Assembly (NCBI GenBank): GCA_036501365.1
Contig: DASYAL010000074.1
Span: 62,001-126,000 of the forward strand
Length of the DNA: 64,000 nucleotides
From: CAIKMD01 sp036501365
GTDB lineage: Bacteria; Pseudomonadota; Alphaproteobacteria; ATCC43930; CGMCC-115725
Direction of reading: 5' to 3'
Position 1 is the stretch's first letter. The number at the start of each line of letters is the position of its first letter. The notes beneath the pieces were generated by a model that ran no database searches, was not told the DNA's origin, and worked only from the letters and a program-made list of their open reading frames with translations. Below, piece after piece: positions 41,653-49,531 of the stretch. The position numbers were made by a program, and so were the translations under genes.

Positions 41653-42477
41653 TTAGATCGCGGGCGCGAAAGCGTAGCTGAGGCCTTTCTTCACGACATG
41701 GCCGAAGCCCGGCGCGTTGACATGCGCGCCGGCGACCATCAGGCGCTCATTCGCCGCCATATCGAGCACGCGCTTCCGCGCCGCGACCGCCTTGTCGGCG
41801 TCGAGATCGTAGCTGAGCTTGGTATCGGGATGCGCGATCTGCACCGCCGAGAGATGGACGAGATCGCCCCAGGAGATGAAGGCCTCGCCGCCGGCGCTGA
41901 TGCGCCACACGGTGTGACCGGGCGAATGGCCCGCGGCGAGCACGACGCCGCAACCGAGATATTCCTCGCCGTCCTTCATCCGCCGGATGCGCGAGAGATA
42001 GGGCTTCAGATCGATCTTGGCGCGGTTGTGCATGCCGCGGGTGCGCTCGCTCGCGCCGGCCTTGTCCTCGCCGAGCCAGAAATCGATCTCGGTCTCGTGC
42101 ACCAAGAGCTCGGCATTGGGGTAATGCGGCGCGCCGGTATCGTCGACGAGACCGTTGGCGTGATCCGGGTGGATATGCGTCATGAGGATATGCGTCACAG
42201 CGGCCGGATCGATGCCCGCTTTGCGCAGATTCTCCGGCAGCTTGCCTAGGGTCGGCTGCATCGTGTTGCCGGCGCCGGCATCAATCAGGATGGTCTTGCC
42301 GTCGCGCTGGAAAAGAAAATTATTGACCGGAATGTAGAGCGCGCCATTGGCATCGGCGCCGGTGAGCGCGGTCGCCTGTGCGCGATCCATGTTGAGCACG
42401 AGATCGAGCGAGGTCTTCAGGATGCCATCGCTGAACGCCCTGACCTCGAGATCGCCAACCCGGAATACTGGCTCCAT
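41653..42477 (-). CDS. Metallo-beta-lactamase-fold hydrolase
   Basis: The 274-residue protein has the metal motif ILMTHIHPDHANG (HxHxDH), the later LAAGHSPGHTVW, and GDLVHLSAVQIAH; it matches the lactonase/glyoxalase-II-like MBL subgroup. GGGAGGG precedes the start at 42477. It is convergent with the bicupin-Rieske gene, with 15 bp between stops, and may hydrolyse a lactone or amide intermediate of the pathway. That role is an inference from position. Confidence 0.87.
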   Translation of the reverse strand: MEPVFRVGDLEVRAFSDGILKTSLDLVLNMDRAQATALTGADANGALYIPVNNFLFQRDGKTILIDAGAGNTMQPTLGKLPENLRKAGIDPAAVTHILMTHIHPDHANGLVDDTGAPHYPNAELLVHETEIDFWLGEDKAGASERTRGMHNRAKIDLKPYLSRIRRMKDGEEYLGCGVVLAAGHSPGHTVWRISAGGEAFISWGDLVHLSAVQIAHPDTKLSYDLDADKAVAARKRVLDMAANERLMVAGAHVNAPGFGHVVKKGLSYAFAPAI

Positions 42478-42552
42478 CGGCGCACCCTCCCTTGGCTTCG
42501 CGGCAGCGAAGCTTCGGGGAAATCGCACGCCGTGTCTATCGGGGCGAAGCGC

Positions 42553-43170
42553 TCAGCGGCGCCAGCCGCCACGCCAGCCGCCACGCCTGCCGCCACGCCA
42601 GCCAAAGCCGACACCGATGGTCGGGCCGTACCAGGCCGGATAGGAGGGATAATAGGCCGGCGCCGGCACCGGATACGGATATGCCGCATAGGGATAGGGA
42701 TAGGGATAGGCCGACGGCGCGGCATAGGCGGTCTGAATCTGCGGCACCTGCTCGCCCTTGGCCGACATGCATTGCGTATAGCCGACGTCGTAGCGTTGCT
42801 GCACCGACATGCCCGAATACTGTGCCGCGCCAACGCCCGAGATCGTGCCCAGGCCGAGTCCGCTGGCGGCGCCGATCGCCGCACCGGCCGCAGGATTACC
42901 GGCGGCGGCGCCGATCGCCGCGCCTGCCGCCGCGCCTAGCAGCGTACCGACCGCGGCGCTGCCGACGAGGCTCTGATTGGCGGCATCGGCCGGAGCGATG
43001 CCGGTCTGCTGCTGCGCGAATTGGCGGCACGTCGCGTCATCGGCCTGGAACGCCTCGAAGCTCTTGCCCTGGCCCGGCATCGCCGCGATCGACGGGCCGG
43101 GCGGCACGACGGCGCAGCCCGCCAAAGCCAAAAGCGCAATCGCCGCTGCCGCAGGCTGAATTACGCGCAT
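42553..43170 (-). CDS. Glycine-zipper lipoprotein with Pro/Tyr-rich tail
   Basis: The 205-residue protein has a signal peptide with lipobox (ALLALAGC), a Gly-zipper region (GTLLGAAAGAAIGAAAGNPA and following repeats) of the YMGG/outer-membrane type, and a Tyr/Pro-rich segment (YPYPYPYAAYPYPVPAPAYY) ending in GWRGGRRGGWRGGWRR. It is likely anchored in the outer membrane and may oligomerise through the zipper. The start 43170 has GGGGAG upstream. Function is unknown. Confidence 0.85.
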   Translation of the reverse strand: MRVIQPAAAAIALLALAGCAVVPPGPSIAAMPGQGKSFEAFQADDATCRQFAQQQTGIAPADAANQSLVGSAAVGTLLGAAAGAAIGAAAGNPAAGAAIGAASGLGLGTISGVGAAQYSGMSVQQRYDVGYTQCMSAKGEQVPQIQTAYAAPSAYPYPYPYAAYPYPVPAPAYYPSYPAWYGPTIGVGFGWRGGRRGGWRGGWRR

Positions 43171-43272
43171 CCTGAGCACTCCCCTAAGCAAAAAAATCGA
43201 TCCAAAACAAAGCTATTACGTCATAGGGCATGGTCGCCAGCGCCATCCGCAGCCGCGGCTAACATAAATGAT

Positions 43273-43287
43273 GTTCCCTTTTTGTTC
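43273..43287 (+). promoter_or_regulatory. Candidate LexA (SOS) box, GTTC-N7-GTTC
   Basis: GTTC (43273-43276), seven bases and GTTC (43284-43287) exactly match the alphaproteobacterial LexA consensus GTTCN7GTTC. It overlaps a possible -35 region, with TATGCT (43297-43302) as a candidate -10, about 45 bp before the small gene at 43333. In base-composition terms about one such match is expected by chance in a window this size, so this is only a candidate. Confidence 0.4.
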
Positions 43288-43332
43288 CGTAGCGTTTATG
43301 CTGAGTTTCGTCGCCAGCCGCAGGAGAAACCG

Positions 43333-43680
43333 ATGCCCTCGACCGCAGAAGCCACCGCCAAAATTTCCGACATCCGGGCGGTCGAGGATTTCCTTCAGGC
43401 CCGCTACGCACTCGGCCTCGAAGACGTGCTGTGCGACGGCTGCCTGATCGGCCGACTCGATCAGCGCTTCGGTGCGGCCTCGCGGCTGGTGCTGCGCGAG
43501 CAGCGGGTCGAGCGCGAGGATGATGGCGGCGAGTTCGGTTTGTATGCCGGCGTGCTGATCCTCGACGGTATCTGGTACCGCTTCTCGTGCCATATCTTCG
43601 TCGATGCCGGCGGCCAGTGCTTCCTCGCCGATCTCGGCGCCTTCGAAGCGGTCGAGTGGAAGCTGCGCGTCGCGGTCTAG
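43333..43680 (+). CDS. Hypothetical protein, possibly SOS-regulated
   Basis: The 115-residue cytoplasmic protein has AGGAGAAAC before its ATG. The N-terminal half is helical (ISDIRAVEDFLQARYALG) and the C-terminal half is beta-rich (LYAGVLILDGIWYRFSCHIFVDAGGQCFLADLGAFEAVEW). It has three Cys, with no recognisable motif, and I do not know the family. A GTTC-N7-GTTC box precedes it, so DNA-damage control is possible. Confidence 0.65.
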   Translation: MPSTAEATAKISDIRAVEDFLQARYALGLEDVLCDGCLIGRLDQRFGAASRLVLREQRVEREDDGGEFGLYAGVLILDGIWYRFSCHIFVDAGGQCFLADLGAFEAVEWKLRVAV

Positions 43681-43770
43681 CGCCGCGAACCGGTCGATGA
43701 AAGTGGGCGGCCTGGCCGATCGGCCGGGGCGGAGCCGCTTGCGCCTGGCGCATCCTTCGCCTGTACTGGA

Positions 43771-43782
43771 CGAGATATCTCG
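43771..43782. promoter_or_regulatory. 12-bp perfect palindrome upstream of the DHA2 pump
   Basis: CGAGATATCTCG at 43771-43782 is fully self-complementary and lies about 40 bp before the start of the DHA2 fusion gene. It may be an operator for a TetR- or MarR-type regulator. No regulator gene adjoins it. Confidence 0.35.
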
Positions 43783-43820
43783 GAAAATCTCCCCACACCC
43801 CGGCGAAAGCGAGGCTCGCG

Positions 43821-45767
43821 ATGAGCGCAACACGGCGATGGTTGGTGCTCTGCGTCGTGCTGATGGGCACCTTCATGACCATCCTCGACGTCGCCATCGT
43901 CAATGTCGCGATCCCCTCGATCCGCACCGACCTCGCCGCGAGCTTCGGTGAGATCGAATTCGTCGTCTCGGCCTACACCCTCACCTATGCCTGCCTGCTC
44001 GTGACCGGCGGCCGGCTCGGCGACAATTTCGGCCGCAAGCTGCTGTTCATCCTCGGGCTGCTGATCTTCGCCGCCGCCTCGGCCGCTTGCGGCCTCGCGC
44101 CCTCGAGCGACATCCTGATCGCCGCCCGCGCCGTCCAGGGCATCGGCGGCGCGCTGATGTATCCGCAGGTCCTCGCCATCATCCAGATCACGTTCGATGG
44201 CAGCGACCGCGCCAAGGCGCTCGGTATTTTCGGCTCGGTCATCGGCATCGGCACGATCGCCGGCCAGATCGTGGGTGGGACCTTGCTGGCGATGGACCTC
44301 TGGGGCCTCGAATGGCGGCCGATCTTCCTCGTCAACGTGCCGCTCGCCCTCGGCACCATCATCGCCGCGATCTTCATCCTGCCCAAAGAGCAAGCGCATG
44401 AGCGCGTCGGCCTCGATTGGGGCGGCGTCGCGCTCGTCACCCCGGCTTTGCTGTTGCTCGTGGTGCCGCTGCTGGAAGGCCGCGAGCTCGGCTGGCCATT
44501 ATGGACGATCGTGTCCTTCCTCGCCGCCTTCCCGCTCTTCGCGTGCTTCATCCTTTACGAGCGGCGCGTCGGCAAGCGCGGCGGCCGGCCGCTGGTACGG
44601 CTCGAGCTCTTCGCCTGTAAGAGCTTCGCCTTCGGTGTGCCGATCGCCATTTTGTTCATGGCCTCCTATGCCGGCTATCTCTTCACCATGGCGATCTATC
44701 TCCAGGTTGGGCTCGGCTTCTCGCCGCTGCGCTCGGCGCTCACTTACACGCCCTCGGCGATCGGCTTCTTCATCACCTCGCTGACGGCGCCGCGCTTCAT
44801 TCCGCTGCTCGGCCGCCACGTGCTGACCGTCGGCTACATCATCGCCGCCTTCGGCTTCGCGGCTACGGCCGCGACCGCTCACGCCGCCGGCGCGCATCTT
44901 CAGGGCTATGAGCTTGCGCCGTCGCTGCTGATCGCCGGTCTTGGCATGGGCTTCGGCATGAGCCCGCTGGTCGGCACGGTGATCGCCGGCCTCGCGCCGC
45001 AGGAAGCCGGCGCCGGCGCCGGCATCGTCACGACGACCTTGCAGATCGGCAATGTGCTCGGCATCGCCGTGATCAGCCTGATCTTCTTCACTCTCCTCGG
45101 CGGGGCGTCCGGCGCCGCCTATGCCAACACGTTCGCTATCACGCTACCCATCAGCGCCTTGCTGCTGTTGACCGCGGCTTATCTGGTGCGCCGCCTGCCG
45201 CGCACGCCGTTTGAGGAAAGCAATGCGCTGGTCGAGCGCTTGCCGGGCTGGAGCGCGGGCTTCGCTTATTCGATGTTCCTGATGACCGGCGGCCGTATCG
45301 GCGACGGGCTCGTCCATGAGATGTCCGCGCGCATCGCCGACCGCCGCATCCGCCGCGCCCAGGAAGCGCCGCGGGCACCGGGCGAATTCCTCGCCTATCA
45401 CTTCGATGCCGCCGCGCTCGATGTCGCGTGGCTGCGCTATCTCATGCGCGAGGCGCTGGTCTACGGCAGCGGACCGGTGCCGCATGAGGACGAGCGCATG
45501 AAAGTGATCGACGCGCAGGTGAAGGAAGCGCGCGACCGCCAGGCGCTCGGCTTGCTGCCGGCGGGCATCGATCCCGGCCACTTGCGCCTCGCCGCCTTCG
45601 CGCTGGTGAGCTATCCGCGCATGCTGCCGCAAATCACGCGCATGACCACCGGCCGCACCGCCGAGGATCCGACTTTCGTCGCCGATTGGGAGAAGCTGCT
45701 GCGCACCGTCGGCTCCTCGCTCGAAGAGCGCGCGCGCCGCGAGCAGCTCGATACAAGCGCGACGTAG
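43821..45767 (+). CDS. DHA2 (EmrB/QacA-type) efflux pump fused to a TetR-like ligand-binding domain
   Basis: The 648-residue protein begins with a fourteen-helix DHA2 transporter (TILDVAIVNVAIPSIRTDL; GGRLGDNFGRKLLFI; ARAVQGIGGALMYPQVLAII). After the last helix (about residue 475) comes a soluble helical domain, residues 492-648. It includes AWLRYLMREALVYGSGP, LRLAAFALVSYPRMLPQITR and DPTFVADWEKLLRTVG, which resembles the C-terminal ligand-binding domain of TetR/AcrR regulators with no DNA-binding domain. The pump would export drugs with proton exchange; the extra domain may sense substrate. A 12-bp palindrome lies upstream. Confidence 0.82.
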   Translation: MSATRRWLVLCVVLMGTFMTILDVAIVNVAIPSIRTDLAASFGEIEFVVSAYTLTYACLLVTGGRLGDNFGRKLLFILGLLIFAAASAACGLAPSSDILIAARAVQGIGGALMYPQVLAIIQITFDGSDRAKALGIFGSVIGIGTIAGQIVGGTLLAMDLWGLEWRPIFLVNVPLALGTIIAAIFILPKEQAHERVGLDWGGVALVTPALLLLVVPLLEGRELGWPLWTIVSFLAAFPLFACFILYERRVGKRGGRPLVRLELFACKSFAFGVPIAILFMASYAGYLFTMAIYLQVGLGFSPLRSALTYTPSAIGFFITSLTAPRFIPLLGRHVLTVGYIIAAFGFAATAATAHAAGAHLQGYELAPSLLIAGLGMGFGMSPLVGTVIAGLAPQEAGAGAGIVTTTLQIGNVLGIAVISLIFFTLLGGASGAAYANTFAITLPISALLLLTAAYLVRRLPRTPFEESNALVERLPGWSAGFAYSMFLMTGGRIGDGLVHEMSARIADRRIRRAQEAPRAPGEFLAYHFDAAALDVAWLRYLMREALVYGSGPVPHEDERMKVIDAQVKEARDRQALGLLPAGIDPGHLRLAAFALVSYPRMLPQITRMTTGRTAEDPTFVADWEKLLRTVGSSLEERARREQLDTSAT

Positions 45768-45802
45768 GTTGCCGCGAGCACAGCGGCACCGCAATATGCG
45801 CC

Positions 45803-46573
45803 ATGCCTCTCGTCAGCCCGTACGCCTATGACCGCACCGGCGCGCTCTTGCGCAACCGCTTCAACTGGCTCGGCCTGTTGCGCGCTTGCCGCGTGGTGAC
45901 GAACCCGGCACGGTTCTTCGCGGCACTGCTGCGCCGGCGCGCGCCGGCGACCTTGTCGGTTCGGACGCCCACCGGCACGATCACCCTGGCGCTGCGCAAT
46001 TTCGAGAGTCTCAAGACCTTCTTCGGCGTGTTCTGCCGGGAGGATTACGCGACGCCGTCCGACCGCGCATTCTTTTTCTTCGACATCGGCGCCAATATCG
46101 GCTTTGCCAGCGCCTATTTCTTGAGCCGCAACCGCGACAACCGCGTCTGCTGCTTCGAGCCCGACGAGACCAACCTAGCCTGGCTCGCCCGCAACCTCGC
46201 GGGTTTTTCGGGCCGCGCCACCATCGTCAACCGCGCGGTGGCGCCTGCCGGCGGCGAGACTACGCTCTACCGCGCCGAGACCGGCAAGCACAGTGCCCTG
46301 CATCCGAGCGAGCTGGCGATGTTTCCGCAAAAGGTCGCGAGCAGCGGATTTGGCGAGGTGTTGGCCGACGGCGCGGCGGGTGCACTGCCCACCGTGGTCA
46401 AGCTCGACGTCGAGGGGCTCGAGGAAGAGCTGATCCGCAGCGTCAAATTCGAGAATTATCCGCAATTGCGGCGCCTGCTTTGCGAATCGACCACCTGCTC
46501 GCCGCTCATCAGCCGGCCGCATCGCCGCGCGCTGCGCAACGGCTATATCGAGGATTTGAGCTTCGTCGGCTGA
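45803..46573 (+). CDS. FkbM-family SAM-dependent methyltransferase
   Basis: The 256-residue protein has the FkbM signatures FFDIGANIGFASAYFLSRN (SAM-binding loop) and VVKLDVEGLEEELIR. Such enzymes O-methylate sugars or polyketides, often in surface polysaccharide or glycolipid biosynthesis. The ATG at 45803 is chosen as the first start after the DHA2 gene; it has no good ribosome-binding site. It lies 36 bp after the DHA2 stop, but the two have no evident functional link. Confidence 0.85.
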   Translation: MPLVSPYAYDRTGALLRNRFNWLGLLRACRVVTNPARFFAALLRRRAPATLSVRTPTGTITLALRNFESLKTFFGVFCREDYATPSDRAFFFFDIGANIGFASAYFLSRNRDNRVCCFEPDETNLAWLARNLAGFSGRATIVNRAVAPAGGETTLYRAETGKHSALHPSELAMFPQKVASSGFGEVLADGAAGALPTVVKLDVEGLEEELIRSVKFENYPQLRRLLCESTTCSPLISRPHRRALRNGYIEDLSFVG

Positions 46574-46583
46574 GACGCTTCGG

Positions 46584-47615
46584 TCACTTCTTGGAAGGAT
46601 AATCCGTTTTCGGCCGCGTCAGCTTCTCGGGATGGACGATGGTCTTGTTCACCGCCGCGCGCGCCGCGCCGAGATTGGGGAATTCGGTCTCGGCGCCGTC
46701 GCGCTTCAGGATATAGAGCGCGGACACGGTCTTCGCCGCGCGCTGATCGGCGACCGTGCGCTTGACGATCGTCCAGTCGACGCGGTGGGTCTGCGCCTCG
46801 CCCTCCTCGCCCCCGGCATCGCCGCTCGGCGCCGCCGCGACATCCTCGAAGCCGCGATCCACCACCGATTCAAACGAATAGAGCTTGGGCGCGGGCTTCT
46901 CGCGCCGATCGCCACGGCCGCGATCCCCGCCTTTGCTGCCGAACGGCTTGCCGCCCTTGCCGTGCCGCGGTCGACGCTCGCCGTCCCGACCTTGGCCGTC
47001 CCGACCTTGGCCATCGCGCCGCTCGCCGCGATCGCGGCGTTGATCCTGCGGCCCGCCATCGCTGCGGGCTAAGCTCTCGCGCTGTTGGCTATCGCCCTCG
47101 CGACGCTCGCCGCCATGACGGCGCGGTCCACGGCCGCGCCACGGCCGCTGCTGGCCGGCCTCACCCATCGGCGCTGCGGCCCCTTCGCCCGCGGGCGCAC
47201 TCGCAGCAGCGCCATCGGGCTGCGGAAACTTCGGCCGGCGGCGACGGCGGCGGCGCTGCGCGGGATCGCGCGGCGCGCTCGGCGCAATCGTGAATTCGCC
47301 GCCGGCCGCGATCGCTTCGAGCGAGAGCCGGCGCCGCGGCGGCGCCGCGGCGGTGGCAGCGGACGCCAGCGGCTGGATCCCGGCCTCGACCGCGACGGTT
47401 TCGCTGACGCCTGGCATGCCCGCGCCTTCCGGTCGCGGGCCATGGCGCCGCCGTCGGCGGCGCCGACGGCGCGGCTGATCGCCCGTCGGCTGCACAGCAA
47501 CGTCCGCGATGCTGCCGGAATCGGCAGCAGAAGGAACCGCCGCCGATGGCGCGGGCTCGGCACTGGACGGCGCCGTCGGCGGCGCTGAATTCGGGACGTC
47601 GTCATCCACGATCAT
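46584..47615 (-). CDS. Arg-rich, largely disordered protein
   Basis: The 343-residue protein is dominated by low complexity: nine consecutive Arg near residue 50, RRRRRRR near 125, a middle part with repeated GRDGQ and RRDG units, and Lys/Arg/Gly-rich segments. Only the last 70 residues (VDWTIVKRTVADQRAAKTVSA and following) look folded. A basic, disordered body suggests RNA or ribosome binding, comparable to the tails of RNase E-like scaffold proteins, but this is not established. The start 47615 is uncertain. Confidence 0.65.
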   Translation of the reverse strand: MIVDDDVPNSAPPTAPSSAEPAPSAAVPSAADSGSIADVAVQPTGDQPRRRRRRRRRHGPRPEGAGMPGVSETVAVEAGIQPLASAATAAAPPRRRLSLEAIAAGGEFTIAPSAPRDPAQRRRRRRRPKFPQPDGAAASAPAGEGAAAPMGEAGQQRPWRGRGPRRHGGERREGDSQQRESLARSDGGPQDQRRDRGERRDGQGRDGQGRDGERRPRHGKGGKPFGSKGGDRGRGDRREKPAPKLYSFESVVDRGFEDVAAAPSGDAGGEEGEAQTHRVDWTIVKRTVADQRAAKTVSALYILKRDGAETEFPNLGAARAAVNKTIVHPEKLTRPKTDYPSKK

Positions 47616-47732
47616 GGCGCCGAAACCTAGGACGGGTCGCCGCACTTGTCACGAGTCGAGCGGAACGGATCGGTGTGCGCGGGGTTGCCCCCTAAAGCGC
47701 CGATTGTTTCGGTGCTGGATGAAGGAGGTTCA

Positions 47733-48326
47733 ATGTCGATGAAGCGACTCTTGTTGGCGACGTCCATGCTTGCGCTCGGTCTCGGCGGCGCCGCCTTCGC
47801 GCAAACTGGTGCGGGCTCTGCCGGCGCCGGCTCGATGGGCAGCAGCGGCGCCAGCCCGTCTTATTCCGCGCCGAGCAATAGCGCTGGCGGATCGACCATG
47901 AACGACCAGAACGTCAACGGCTCGGGCGCCAATGGCGGCCCGATGGCGAGCAACGATTCCGGCAACGCGCGCGCCGGCAACTCGTCTGATCAAGTCAAGC
48001 AGGCCCAGGAAGCCCTGCAGACGCAGGGACTTTATCGCGGGCAAGTCGACGGCAAATGGGGCCCGCAAACCCGTCAGGCCGTGGCACAATTTCAGAAGCA
48101 GAAGGGCCTGAAGCAGACCGCCCAGCTCGATCAGCAGACGATGAACGATCTGCAGAACGGCGCGATGAGCGGCAGCGACAATAGCAGCGACAATATGAGC
48201 AGCAGCCCCGCCCAGGGCAGCTCGGTCCCGAATAACTCCTACGGTCAGGGCACGCCCGGCAACGGTCCCGCCAGCTCCGGCGCCAATCCGGGCGGGATGA
48301 ACGGCAGCGATACGACCGTGAAATAG
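47733..48326 (+). CDS. Secreted protein with a peptidoglycan-binding domain
   Basis: The 197-residue protein has a signal peptide (MSMKRLLLATSMLALGLGGAAFA), a Ser/Gly/Asn-rich linker, a PG_binding_1 domain (VKQAQEALQTQGLYRGQVDGKWGPQTRQAVAQFQKQKGL), and a second Ser/Gly/Asn-rich tail ending DTTVK. It probably binds murein in the periplasm. AAGGAGG lies five bases before ATG 47733. A terminator follows the gene. Confidence 0.9.
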   Translation: MSMKRLLLATSMLALGLGGAAFAQTGAGSAGAGSMGSSGASPSYSAPSNSAGGSTMNDQNVNGSGANGGPMASNDSGNARAGNSSDQVKQAQEALQTQGLYRGQVDGKWGPQTRQAVAQFQKQKGLKQTAQLDQQTMNDLQNGAMSGSDNSSDNMSSSPAQGSSVPNNSYGQGTPGNGPASSGANPGGMNGSDTTVK

Positions 48327-48355
48327 CCGCTCAAGCCAGACTCGTTACGCAAGAG

Positions 48356-48384
48356 ACCGCCCGGCTCACACCGGGCGGTTTTTT
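48356..48384 (+). terminator. Rho-independent terminator
   Basis: ACCGCCCGG (48356-48364) pairs with CCGGGCGGT (48371-48379) over a six-base loop (CTCACA), with six T residues (48379-48384) after it. It lies 30 bp after the peptidoglycan-binding gene and before the end of the convergent glycosyltransferase. Confidence 0.93.
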
Positions 48385-48406
48385 CTTGGTCGGCGATCGT
48401 TGCCGG

Positions 48407-49531
48407 CTAGACCGCTTCGCGCGGCCGCATCTCGGTGCCGCGCCAGGTGAAGCCGCTGCCGAGCCAGGCATCGATCCAGAGCAGCGGCAAGAGCATGTCG
48501 CGCAACAGGCAGGCGAGCGGCATCCGGACCGACCAGTGCCAGCCGGCGCAGCGCGCCAGCACCGCCTCCGCCCCGACCCACAGCACCAGAAACGCCGCGG
48601 CGATCGCCGCGACCGCCGGGACGTCGGCATGCGTGCGAACCACACAGGCCATCGCGGCGATGAAGGGAAAGAACGCGCCGGGAAGCAATTCCGGTACGAA
48701 CATCAGCGGGAAGGTCATGCGCCGCAGCCGCGACCAGCGCGTCTGCCGCGACCACACCTCGGCGGCGCTACGCGCGCCGAGCGGCTGCTCGAAGGGGTTG
48801 TCGACGAGATGTACCTTGAGCCCCGCGGCGCGCAGCAGCTTCGTCAGTGCCGCATCCTCGGCGATCTCGGCGCCGAGTGCGCGGATGCCGCCGCCACGCT
48901 CGATCACGCTCTTGCGCATCAGCATGCTCTTGCCCTGGGCGAAGGCGATGCCGAGCGAATCGGCGGCATATTCCCACCGTGCCTCGTAGCTGTTGAGGAA
49001 GGCGCATTCGAGCTCGGCCCAGAAATTCGCCGGCCGCGACGCAATCGGCACCGAGCACACCACGCCGGTATTGCGCCGCCAGCGCGCCATCAGGCGCTGG
49101 ATGTAATCGCGCGGCATCAGCACGTTGCTGTCGGCCATGATGAGCCATTCGTTGCGCGCGGCATCCCACCCCTTCACCGTGTTGTTGAGCTTGGGATTGA
49201 GGCTGACACGCTCGTCGCCGATCAGTAGTTGCGCCGGTATCTCGGGATGCGCGTCGATCAGGCGGTAGACGATCGCGATCACCGGGTCGTCTTCGCGCGC
49301 GACGCAGAACAGGATTTCGTAATGCGGATAATCGAGCGCGAAGCTCGAGGCCAGGGTCTCGCGCGAAAACGCCTCGATGCCGCAGACCGGCCGGACGATG
49401 CTCACCGGTGGCGCGTCGGCCGGGACCGGCATCAACCGCCGGCGCAAGCGCACGCGCCGCGCAGCGAGCCCGATCCCGAGTAGGTGGAATGTTACGGCGA
49501 GAAGGCAGAACACGGCGAGAGCAACGGTCAT
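48407..49531 (-). CDS. Ceramide glucosyltransferase-like (GT21/HpnI-type) glycosyltransferase
   Basis: The 374-residue protein has an N-terminal membrane helix, a GT-A domain with PVSIVRPVCGIEAFS, the metal-binding MADSNVLMP, EDAALTK and the Q/RxxRW-type motif SRQTRWSRLRR, and C-terminal membrane helices. This is the GT21 layout of ceramide glucosyltransferase and hopanoid HpnI, which add a sugar to a lipid on the cytoplasmic membrane face. Its start overlaps the upstream GT4 gene by 4 bp (ATGA). No hopanoid genes are near, so sphingolipid or other glycolipid synthesis is possible. Confidence 0.85.
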   Translation of the reverse strand: MTVALAVFCLLAVTFHLLGIGLAARRVRLRRRLMPVPADAPPVSIVRPVCGIEAFSRETLASSFALDYPHYEILFCVAREDDPVIAIVYRLIDAHPEIPAQLLIGDERVSLNPKLNNTVKGWDAARNEWLIMADSNVLMPRDYIQRLMARWRRNTGVVCSVPIASRPANFWAELECAFLNSYEARWEYAADSLGIAFAQGKSMLMRKSVIERGGGIRALGAEIAEDAALTKLLRAAGLKVHLVDNPFEQPLGARSAAEVWSRQTRWSRLRRMTFPLMFVPELLPGAFFPFIAAMACVVRTHADVPAVAAIAAAFLVLWVGAEAVLARCAGWHWSVRMPLACLLRDMLLPLLWIDAWLGSGFTWRGTEMRPREAV

